Assembly: GCA_947471745.1 (NCBI GenBank)
Contig: CANJKZ010000463.1
Span: forward strand, 816,001-880,000
Origin: Closterium sp. Naga37s-1
Taxonomy: Eukaryota > Streptophyta > Zygnematophyceae > Desmidiales > Closteriaceae
Direction: 5' to 3'
Length of the DNA: 64,000 bases
Shown here piece after piece: positions 41,260-50,640 of the stretch; position 1 is the first letter of the stretch, and every line of letters starts with the position of its first letter. Below the pieces are notes generated by a model, which worked only from the letters and a program-made list of their open reading frames with translations, was not told the origin of the DNA and ran no database searches. Both the position numbers and the translations under genes were made by a program.

Positions 41260-44200
41260 TGAGCAAACCCCTTCGCCCCAGCAACTTCGTGAGTGGTTTG
41301 CTCAGCGTGGGGCGTCTGGGGGTAGTGCTAGCTGCCCGTATCTCATTCGCACGGGTGACCGTGCTGGTCAGACATGCAGGAAGCCTCACACTCAGCACCG
41401 GTGCTTCTCCCGCCTAGACGACGCTTGGCGCGCAGAGTTTGGTGACGAGGCCGAGCGCCCCCGCTGGGCAGAGCTGCTTCGGTCTGGAGTTGCTATCTTT
41501 GATCTTGACTATGATGCTATCCTTGCTGCTATGTATGCCTTGTCTGTTAGTGCTGTGGATGACTTTTACTTGTGTGTGCCGCCTGACCCATGTATAGAGG
41601 CTGCTGCTCTAGGTGCTAGTGAGTCTGCTCTCCCTTGTACTGCGTGTGCTGAGGCTTTGCACACCTTTACGCTTGACTCAGGTGCTTCCTGATGTTTCTT
41701 TCGTGACAGCACCACCCTCACTCCTCTCTCTGCACCTGTACCGGTCAGACTGACTGACCCCTCAGGGGGCCCATTTCTTGCCCGTTCCTCCACTGTTCTC
41801 TCGTGTCCGGCGGTTCCGTTCGGTTCACTGTCAGGTCTTAACCTCCCCTCGTTCTCTACGAACTTGGTGAGTACCTCTGCCCTCTAGGATGCGATGGTCA
41901 CTACCACCACTCCTGGGGGTCAGCGTGTGTTGATCTGGACGTGTACATGGACGGGCCGTCACCTTGCCACGTTCACCCGTCGGCCTAGGTCTTGTCTGTA
42001 CACCCTGGCTACCGAGCCTCCTCAGGTAGCTGCGTCTGCCCAGGTGTCCACGTCACGTCCGGTAGCACCCCCTTGCTCGTGTCGCCTCCTGTCGCACCAG
42101 ACTCTCTTGTGGCACCACCGACTTGGTCACCCCTCCCTGCCATGCCTTCAAGGCATGCACTCCCGCCTTCTTGTCTCTGGTCTTCCCAGGTCTCTGCCTC
42201 CCCTCCCGCCCTCGCCTACCCCGCCCTGCCTTCCTTGTGTCGAGGGGCGGCAGCGCGCCGCTCCTCACTCCTCCCTATGGACGTGTGGGGCCCAGCCCAC
42301 GTCAGTGGACAGGGCCGCGAGCGCTACTTTCTGCTGGTTGTTGACGACTACACGCGTTACACCACGGTCTTCCTCTTGCACAGCAAGGGTGAGGTCCTTG
42401 ATGTCTTGATCCCTAGGATCCGCGCAGTCCGTCTCCAGCTCCGCGAGCGGTTCCGCCAGGACCTTCCTGTCCTGCGTCTGCACTCTAACAGAGGTGGTGA
42501 GATCTCTTCCGACCTCTTGCGAGACTTTTGTCGTAGGGAGGGCATTCTCCAGTCGTTCACGCTTCCGGCCTCCCCACAGCGAAATGAGATTGCTGAGCGC
42601 CGCATTGGCTTAGTCATGGAGGTCGCGCGTACCTCCATGATCTAGTGGCTGCTCCCCATTTTCTGTGGCCGTTTGCAGTCCGGTACGCTGCGCATCAGCT
42701 CAACCTCTGGCCCCGTGTCTCCTTGCCGGAGACCTGGCCTACACTGCGTTGGACGGGGAAGGTTGGCGATGCGTCGGTGTTCCGGGTCTGGGGTTGAGTC
42801 TGCCCTCATTGATGAGCTTGGTGACTTTGCTGCCGCCTGTCGTCTCGACTAAGCCACTAGTCTTGTTTCTGAGTCTGAGTCTGACTGTCCTCCGTCCTTC
42901 AGGGCTGGGTGTGCTCTTGGCACGAACATCCTTGAGGACTGGCAGGAGGACTTTGAGTGTTTTGCAGCTGCTGTACCTCATCTCGTGTCCATGCTGATTG
43001 CACCTGAGGGATACCCGGATGCTCCAGACATCTCGACCCCGCGCTCTTACGCAGAGGCGATTATGGGTCCCTACTCCTCTCAATGGCAAACAGCCATGGA
43101 CGTAGAGATGGCATCCTGGAAGTCCACAGGCACCTACGTCAACGCAGTTCCCCCTTCTGGGGCGAACATAGTCGATGGCATGTGGATTTTTAGGGTGAAG
43201 CGGCCGCCGGGTTCTCCGCCTGCCTTCAAGGCTCGTTACGTTGCACGAGGCTTCAGTCAGCGACGGGGAGTTGACTTCTTCCAGACCTCCCCTAACCTGA
43301 CGATGACTACTCTTCGGGTACTGCTGCACGGCGCCGCTCAGCATGACTACAAGCTTCACTCTCTTGACTTCAGCACGACTTTCTTGCAGGGCAGCCTGCA
43401 CGAGGAGATATGGCTGCGTCGCCCACCTGGCTTCACTGGGTCGTTTCCTGCAGGTACCCAGTGGAGCCTCCGGCGGCCAGTCTACGGTCTCTGCCAGGCG
43501 CCTCACGAGTGGTACGACACACTGAGTACGACTCTTGCGGCTCTTGGGTTTGCTCCTTCTACTGCTGACCCGTCGTTGTTTCTACGCACCGACACTTCGC
43601 TGCCGCCGTTCTACGTCCTCGTCTACGTCGACGACTTGGTCTTTGCCATTGCTGACACTGAGGCACTGACCCTTGTGAAGTCGTAGCTGCAGAAGAGACA
43701 CACCTGCACTGACCTGGGTGAGCTGCGCAGCTATCTTGGCTTGCAGATCACCCAGGACAGAGCACGGCGCACCATCACCCTGAGTCAGTCACACATGGTG
43801 CACCAGGTCCTTTAGCGCTTCGGCTTCTGGTACTCCTCGCCACAGTCCACTCCTCTGCCTACCGGTCACTCGCTCTCAACTCCACCTTCGAACGAGTCCG
43901 TAGAGTCGAGTGGCCCGTATCCAGAGCTTGTGGGCTGCCTCATGTACCTGATTACCTGCACTCGACCTGACCTTGCCTACCCTCTTAGCATCCTGGCACG
44001 CTACATTGCGCCCAGGAGACACCGACCAGAGCACTAGGAGGTCGCTAAGAGGGTGTTGCGCTATTTGTGCAGTACGTCGGGCATGGAGTTATGCTGGCTC
44101 ACCTACCTGCTGACCGACTTGGGAGAGAGGCCTCGTTCTTCTCCAGTTCTGTACGTAGACAACAAGGCCATGATTGCCTTGTGTCAGGAGCACAGACTTG

Positions 44201-44400
44201 AGCACAGAACGAAGCACATCGCTTTGCGATACTTCCTTGCTCGAGAGTTGCAGCAGCGTGGTCAGCTTCGTCTTGCGTACGTGGCCACTAGGGGCAACAC
44301 TGCTGATATATTGACCAAGGCACTTCAGTTTGGTGATCATCAGCGCTTCTCTACAGTGTTAGGCCTTCTGCTTATTTTGCCTCACTTGCTCACTGCTTGA
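41260..44400 (+). pseudogene. Copia gag-pol of G, second segment (G2), with deletions
   Basis: Starts within gag at SEQTPSPQQLREW-like sequence fused to the G1 RNase H. It has the knuckle CPYLI..C..H..C, protease LDSGAS followed directly by a stop, GAG-pre-integrase, and integrase to about 42795 (with QRNEIAERR). There it jumps to the region before RT (ELGDFAAACRL-like), deleting the integrase C-terminus and linker. RT is present with YVDDLVFAI. A TAG at 43684 (from GAG) and further TAGs at 43813 and 44035 follow; RNase H has lost about 180 bp near 44090 (SGM joined to ELCWL), including the first catalytic Asp and Glu. It ends HLLTA and TGA at 44400. Confidence 0.88.
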
Positions 44401-44640
44401 CTTGATTGTACTGTGATATATATGTATATATTTATATATATACCTGCATGCTTTCACTTGCTAGGGTATGATCACTGTATTGTTTGTTCTCTTTTATATA
44501 ACTCTGCATGTGAACTGGCCTTGTGGCCCTTTGCTTGTGCTCAGACTGTGTGGTGACTTTGTGATCCACCCTGAGCTTGCTTTGCTTTTCTTGACTGGTC
44601 TTGTGACCACTTGTTCTCCCCCACTTTGCCTATGGGGGTG

Positions 44641-44771
44641 TGTCAAAATGTTATATAGCTTACTTTGTGTAGGCTATAGTGGGGTAGCCCATAAGGGGTA
44701 CAACCCAATTAGGGTTAGTACTTGTACCCAAGATCTGCTCAATGCCTTCATTCCCGTTCAGTATTCTGACA
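44641..44771 (+). repeat. 3' LTR of element G
   Basis: 131 bp, directly after CCTATGGGGGTG. Diverged from the 5' LTR, as expected for an old or chimeric element. Confidence 0.9.
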
Positions 44772-45076
44772 TTTTCTGCCTCTGTTTTCTCTCGCCACCA
44801 GAGCTTGGTTCTTCACTGCAGTTAGTCAGGTTCCTACCTACCATTCAGAGGTAAGGAGAAACCTATGCTAAGTTACCTGCTAAAACTAGGATAGTGACTA
44901 ACCGATGTTGTTCCTAGTAGCTCTCCCTCTCATCCGTTCATCTCTCCCTATTCCGCCTCTCTCGCGTCCTTCTAGTCTCTTCAAATTTTTTAGACTATAG
45001 ACTAACGTACGTACTAATGTTTTCTAGTTCTTTTTAGACTTCAAGAGAATACTAGGAGCAGTCTTGATCATGTTTT
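44772..45076. other. Unassigned spacer
   Basis: About 300 bp of AT- and CT-rich sequence between element G and TRIM-E. CACCAGAGCTTGGTTC near 44797 and CATTCAGAGGTAAGG near 44844 look like exon-type splice sites, but no ORF supports a gene. Confidence 0.4.
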
Positions 45077-45422
45077 TGTGAGAACCCCAACCACTAGACC
45101 ATTGGGATAAAAGGGCTTGTTAAGTAGCGGGTCAGTGCGCCCATAACCTCCCAGGACAACGTGTCTGTAACCCTTCCCTAGGATCAATCGGGGATCACCA
45201 GTGGACCTCTGACACCCCCCCGCCCTTGGGATGTCCGAAGTGCACACATTGGGATTCGAACCCGAGACCTTCGTTCTGATACCATGTCAGAATCCCAACC
45301 ACTAGACCATTGGGATAAAAGGACTTGTTAAGTAGCGGGTCAGTGCGCGCATAACCCCCCAGGACAACGAGCCTGTAACCCTTCCCTAGGATCAATCAAG
45401 GATCACCAGTGGACCTCTGACC
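45077..45422 (-). mobile_element. TRIM-E: second miniature LTR element
   Basis: Two 138-bp LTRs (45077-45214 and 45285-45422) around a 70-bp internal region, same family as TRIM-D. Minus-strand PBS is TGGTATCAGAACGAAGG. Termini are decayed (TGTGAG for TGTCAG; CC for CA), and the flanks (GTTTT and CGATT) do not match. It is older than TRIM-D. The A box (45309-45299), B box (45262-45252) and the TCTGA/TCAGA pairing around a 7-nt loop are kept exactly as in TRIM-D. Confidence 0.9.
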
Positions 45423-45474
45423 CGATTGATGTGTTTTCACCCGAGGCTATGTGTCAGAGGTCCACTGGTGATCC
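45400..45474. repeat. 22-bp perfect inverted repeat made of TRIM LTR ends
   Basis: GGATCACCAGTGGACCTCTGAC (written in two parts: GGATCACCAGTG, GACCTCTGAC) at 45400-45421 is repeated in reverse complement at 45453-45474. The second arm is an isolated piece of a TRIM LTR start in the opposite direction. It is itself flanked by an 11-bp inverted repeat, GAGGCTATGTG and CACATAGCCTC. Confidence 0.8.
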
Positions 45475-45500
45475 ACCTCATACACATAGCCTCTCTATCT

Positions 45501-45515
45501 TATTCTCTCTCTCTC

Positions 45516-45592
<77 letters not shown>

Positions 45593-45650
45593 CTTTATCT
45601 CTCGTTCTCTCTCTCTCGCTCTCTCTTGGTCTCTCCCTCTCGTTCTCTCT
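45501..45650. repeat. (TC)n microsatellite
   Basis: About 150 bp of TC dinucleotides with occasional GT, AT and TGG interruptions. The reading frames over it are artefacts. Confidence 0.95.
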
Positions 45651-45739
45651 TTGTAAACATCACAGCTAAGGTACGTCGTTGTTTCCTGTTTTGTTACTTG
45701 CTCTGTTTTTTGGGTTCTGTTTTTTAATGTATATTGTTG

Positions 45740-45873
45740 TATCAGAAAATTATAGCTTTTACATTTGTGTAGGCTATAGTGGGGTAGTCCATAAGGGGTA
45801 CAACCCAATTAGGGTTAGTACTTGTACCCAACTCTTTGCTAGTCCATTCATTCTCGTTCACAACATTCTAACA
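45740..45873 (+). repeat. 5' LTR of element H
   Basis: 134 bp, TATCAGAAAATTATAGC..CATTCTAACA, followed by PBS TGGTTTCAGAGCAGGTCC (45874-45891). Confidence 0.9.
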
Positions 45874-45929
45874 TGGTTTCAGAGCAGGTCCCCTAGGATC
45901 GGTTTTTTTTTTTGCCCACCACCTACTGC

Positions 45930-46508
45930 CATGCTAGCCTAGGCCCGCGCCCGTTGCCCCTAGGCCCCGGCCCGTCGCCACCCCTAGCCTTGGCCCCGTC
46001 GACCCCGTCGCCCCTAGCTCGGCCCCTCGGCCCCGTTGGCCCCGTCGACCCCGTCGCCCCTAGCCGCGCCCCTCGGCCCCTAGGCCCCGTCGCCCCTAGC
46101 GTCGCCCCCGTCGCCTCTAGCTCGGCCCCTCGGCCCCGTAGCCTCGGCCCCTTGGCCCCGTCGACCCCGTCGCCCCTAGTCGCGCCCCCCCGTCGCCCCT
46201 AGCCGCGACCCCCGTCGACCCCGTCGCCCCTAGCTCGGCCCCGTCGCCTCGGCCCCTTGGCCCCGTTGACTCCGTCGCCCCTAGCTCGGCCCCTCGGCCC
46301 CGTTGGCCCCGTCGACCCCGTCGTCCCTAGCCGTGCCCCGCAACCCCATCGGCACCGTCGCTCCTAGCCGCGCCCCTCGGCCCCTAGGCCCCGTCGCCCC
46401 TAGCGTCGGCCCCGTCGCCTCGGCCCCTTGGCCCCGTCGACCCCGTCGCCCCTCGCTCGCCCCACCCCCGTCGCCCCTAGCTGCGACCCCGTCGACCCCG
46501 TCGCCCCT
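45930..46508 (+). repeat. C-rich leader tandem array of element H
   Basis: Units built from GGCCCCGTCGACCCCGTCGC and CCCTAGCTCGGCCCCTCGG, repeated irregularly. It joins gag directly at GCTCG, a 5-bp microhomology between the array and gag, which explains the loss of the gag N-terminus. Confidence 0.88.
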
Positions 46509-48930
46509 AGCTCGTGGCACTCCGCGCCCGCCCTTGTTTGAGGGGTGCTGCCCCTCCCCCCTTGCCCCCTCCTACGCCTCTTCTGCTGCTGCAGACGTCT
46601 CTGTTCCTGAGGACGTCGGGGCTGCTTCTGCTAGTGTGGAGCGCCGCAGCGGCAAGGGCAAGGGTGGCAAGGGTGATGGAGGTGGAAGCGGCGGTGGTGG
46701 AGGTGGCAGCGGGAGCAGTGGTGGGGGCAGCAGTGGAGGTGGTGGCGGTGGTGGGACTGGTGGAGGGAGTGGGGGCTCTGGTGGCAGCGGTGGAGGCAGC
46801 GGTGGGAGTGGTGGCGGTGGCGGCAGTGGGACTGGTGGTGGTGGGACTGGAGCTCGACGTGCTGGTTCTGGAGGTTGCTAGCGTCAGCAGCAGCACCGTC
46901 GGAGCGAGACCCAGTTGCCCCAGCAGCTTCGTGAGTGGTTTTTGCGTGGGGCATCTGGGGGTAGTTGCCCGTATGTCATTCACACGGGTGACCGTGCAGG
47001 TCAGACTTGCGGGCGGCTTCACACTTAGCACCGCTGCTTCTCCCGCCTTCACGACGCGTGGCGTGCTGAGTTTGGTGACGACGTCGAGCTCCCGCGCTGG
47101 GCAGATCTGCTTAGGTCTAGGATTGCTATCTTTGACCTAGACTTTGATGCTATTCTTTCTGCTGTGTATGCTTTGTCTGTTAGTGCTGATGGTGACTATT
47201 ACCGGTGTGTGCCGCCTGACCCAGGTATAGCTGCTGCTGCTCTAGGTGCTAGTGAGTCTGGTAATCTCCCTAGTACTGCGCCTGCTCAGGCCTTGCACAC
47301 CTTCACACTGGACTCAGGTGCCTCTGCCTGTTTCTTTCGTGACAGCACCACTCTCACTCCTCTCTCTACACCTGTCCCGGTCCGACTGGCTGACCCCTCT
47401 GAGGGCGCAGTCGTGGCCCGTTCCTCCACTGTCCTCCCGTGTCCGGCGGTTCCGTCCAGCTCACTGTCCGGTCTTCACCTCCCCTCGTTCTCTGCGAACT
47501 TGGTGGATACCGCTGCCCTCCAGGATGTGATGGTCACTACCACCACTCCTGGGGGCCAGAGTGTGACGATCTGCACGTGCACACGGACGGGGCGTCACCA
47601 AGCCACGTTCACTCGTCGGCCAGGGTCGAGTCTGTATACACTCGCTATCGAGCCTCCTCGGGTAGCTGCGTCTTCTCAGGTGTCCGCGTCAGGTCAGGTA
47701 GCCGCCTCTTGCTCGTGTCGCCTCTTGTCGCACCAGACTCTTCTGTGGCACCACCGCCTGGGTCACCTCTCCCTGCCACGCCTTCGTGGCATGCACTCTC
47801 GTCTTCTTGTCTCTGGTCTTCCCAGGTCCCTGCCTCCCCTGCCGCCCTCCCCTGCCCCGCCCTGCCTTCCTTGCGTCAAGGGGCGGCAGCGCGCCGCTCC
47901 TCACTCCTCCTCGTTTCCCCCGACGACTGCTCCCCTGCAGACTCTCCACATGGACGTGTGGGGCCCAGCCCCCGTCAGTGGACAGAGCCGCGAGCGCTAC
48001 TTTCTGCTGGTCGTTGACGACTACACACGGTACACCACGGTCTTCCCCTTGCGCAGCAAGGGTCAGGTCGTTGATGTCTTTGCCACTGCTGACACTGAGG
48101 CACTGACCCTTGTGAACTCGGAGCTGCAGAAGAGACACACCTGCACTGACCTGGGTGAACTGCGCAGCTATCTTGGCTTGCAGATCACCCGGGACAGAGC
48201 TTGGCGCACCATTACCCTAACTCAGACACACATGGTGCACCAGGTCCTTCAGCGCTTCGGCTTCCAGTTCTCCTCGCCACTGCCCACTCCTCTGTCTACC
48301 TGCCACTCGCTCTCAGCTCCACCTTCGGACGAGTCCGTAGAGTCGAGTGGTCCGTACCCAGAGCTTGTGGGTTTCCTCATGACATGCACTCGACCTGACC
48401 TCGCGTACCCTCTCAGCCTTCTGGCTCGCTACGTGGCTCCCGGTAGGCACCGAAAGGTGCACTGGGATGCTGCGAAGAGGGTACTGCGTTACCTGTGCAA
48501 TACGTCGGGCATGGGGCTCGTGCTTGGAGGACGGGGTCCAGTTGTTCTCACCGGTCACGCAAACGCCTCCTGGGTTGACGACTCAGCTACGCAGCGGTCG
48601 TCACAGGGTTACACCTTCAGTCTTGGTTCTGGCTCTGTGTCGTGGCGGTCTACCCGCTCGTCTTTGGTTCTCAGCTCCAGATGTGAGGCTGAGATCTACG
48701 CCGGGGCTATGGCTGCTCAGGAGCTCCGCTGGCTCACCTACTTGCTGACCGACTTGGGCGAGCAGCCTCGTTCGCCTCCAGTTCTGTACGTAGACAATAA
48801 GGCCATGATTGCCTTGTGTCAGGAGCACAAACTGGAGCACAGAACGAAGCACATCGCTCTGCGATACTTCCTTGCTCGAGAGTTGCAGCAGCGTGGCCAG
48901 CTTCGTCTTGCGTACGTGGCCACTAGGGCC
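46508..48930 (+). pseudogene. Copia gag-pol of H, left part, with two large deletions
   Basis: Begins inside gag (TPRPPLFEGCCPSPLAPSYA, equivalent to about residue 215 of the B Gag). Poly-Gly/Ser tract, TAG at 46879 and TAG at 47026. Protease LDSGASACFF and GAG-pre-integrase HHRLGHLS follow, then the integrase start HMDVWGP; after VVDDYTRYTTVFPLRSKG the sequence jumps at GTCTT (about 48079) to RT just after YVDD, so the integrase core, linker and RT catalytic motif are gone. RNase H has HANASW (Asp to Asn) and YVDNKAM, and is cut by J at AYVATRA. It cannot make active RT or integrase. Confidence 0.9.
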
Positions 48931-49061
48931 TGTTGAAAACAGCAGTAGAAAGTTAGAAATGACAAAGAGAGGTTGCACTAGCGAGCAGTTGAGTACATAT
49001 AGCAAACCCTAAATTGGGCTGTACTCACTATTGAGTACCCCACTGCAGGCTAGACAAACAT
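48931..49061 (-). repeat. 3' LTR of J, main part
   Basis: 131 bp from TGTTGAAAACAGC to GCTAGACAAACAT; the last 12 bp lie at 54616-54627 beyond K. Contains TACTCACTATTGAGTA, a hairpin-forming palindrome. Confidence 0.92.
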
Positions 49062-49191
49062 TGTTAGAGTGAGAACGAATGAATGGTTGAACTAGAAAGC
49101 AGGTGGGTACATATAGGAAACCTAGAAGTGTTGTACCCTGTAAGAACTACCCCACTATAGCCTAAACAGACTATAGCATATAAGTTTGACA
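49062..49191 (-). repeat. 3' LTR of element K
   Basis: 130 bp, TGTTAGAGTG..AGTTTGACA on the plus strand, followed by CACCCCCATAGG, the complement of the polypurine tract. Confidence 0.95.
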
Positions 49192-49420
49192 CACCCCCAT
49201 AGGCAAAGTGGGGGAGAACAAGAGGTCACAAGATCACTCAAGAAAGGCAAAGCAAGCTCAGGGTGGATCACAAAGTCACCACGCAGTCTGAGCACAAGCA
49301 AGGGGCCACAAGGCCAGTTCACATGCAGAGTTATATACAGGAAAACAAACAATACAGTGAACACAACCTAGCAAGTGGAAGCATGCAGGTATAAGTATAT
49401 AGAGTACAGTACAAGCAAAG

Positions 49421-50640
49421 TCAAGAAGTCAGCAAGTGAGGCACAGTAGGTACACGGCCTAACACAATACAAAAACACTGATGATCACAAGGCTGAAGTG
49501 CCTTCGTGAAAACATCAGCAGTGTTGGCCTGAGAGGCCACGTAAGCAAGACGAAGCTGGCCACGCTGCTGCAACTCTCGAGCAAGGAAGTAGCGCAGAGC
49601 AATGTGCTTTGTTCTGTGCTCCAGTCTGTGCTCCTGACACAAGGCCAGCATGGCCTTGTTGTCGACGTACAGAACTGGAGGAGAACGAGGCGCCTCTCCC
49701 AAGTCGGTCAGCAGGTAGGTGAGCCAGCGTAGTTCCTGTGCAGCCATGGCCCCAGCGTAGATCTCAGCCTCACAACTGGAGCTGAGAACAGAAGAAGAGC
49801 GGGTAGACCGCCAGGAGACAGAACCGGAGCCAAGGCTGAAGGTGTAACCCTGCGGCCGCGGCCGCGCAGCGCCTCCAGAAACAGCAGAGACAGAACCGGT
49901 ACCCTCAGCCCCAGGGTCTCCAGTCCAAGCAGCACCTCCAGCAGCTCCAGCAGCTCTAGAAGCTCCAGCACCAGCAGCACCAGCACCAGCAGCACCTCCA
50001 GCAGCTCCAGTACCAGCAGCACCTCCAGTACCAGCAGCACCTCCAGCAGCACCAGCACCAGCGGCACCTCGAGAAGCTCCAGCAGCACCTCCAGCACCAG
50101 CAGCACCTCCAGCAGCACCAGCACCAGCAGCACCTCCAGAAGCTCCAGCAGTACCTCCAGCAGCACCAGCACCAGCAGCACCTCTAGAAGCTCCAGCAGC
50201 ACCTCCAGCACCAGCAGCACCTCCAGAAGCCCCAGCAGGACCTCCAGTAGCTCCAGCAGCACCCCGACAGCGCCGAGAGTACCACTCACGAAGCTGCTGA
50301 GGAGAGAGAGGCTCCTGCCGCGGCGGGACACCGAGAGCACCTCCAGACGCAGCACGTGCAGGCTCAGCACCTCCAGACACAGCACCCTTAGTCTCCACAC
50401 GCCCAGGCTCAGCACCCCCAGGCTCAACACGCCCAGACTCAGCACCCCCAGACTCAGCACCCCAAGTCCCCGCACCCGCAGGCTCAGCACCCCTAGCAGC
50501 ACCTGAGTCGACAGCTACCTCGACCGGCTCGGCAGGGTCTACCTGGGACATACCTGAGGGGGCAGGACCCTGGGGGGGGAGGGGGTCGACCTGGGGAGTA
50601 CCTGGTGCGAGGAAGTGCGGCGGGGGGGGGGGGGGGGGGG
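49421..50640 (-). pseudogene. Copia linker and RNase H of K (RT deleted)
   Basis: The linker is rich in GAAGAGGAAG and GGAESGR repeats up to ARPRP, which is joined directly to QGYTFSLGSGSVSWRSTRSS of RNase H near 49853. All RT motifs, including YVDD, and the first RNase H Asp (HADASW) are missing. CEAEIYAG and YVDNKAM remain. The junction lies in GCGGCCGCGGCCGC. A run of about 22 G (plus strand, 50620-50642) separates this frame from integrase. Confidence 0.9.

Larger units (their letters stand above)
34493..44771 (+). mobile_element. Composite, decayed Copia element G (two segments head to tail)
   Basis: LTRs of 131 bp at 34493-34623 and 44641-44771 (about eight differences). The flanks do not match (TATGG against TTTTC). 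Inside there are two partial gag-pol copies: G1 from LTR to RNase H (to about 41259), then G2 starting within gag and running to the 3' LTR, with no LTR between. This fits template switching or unequal recombination between related elements. Many stops and deletions. It begins inside the LINE on the left; no LINE sequence returns on the right. Confidence 0.85.

Noticed and set aside
45426..45808. Ser/Leu- and Arg/Glu-rich ORFs
   Set aside because: They derive from the TC microsatellite.
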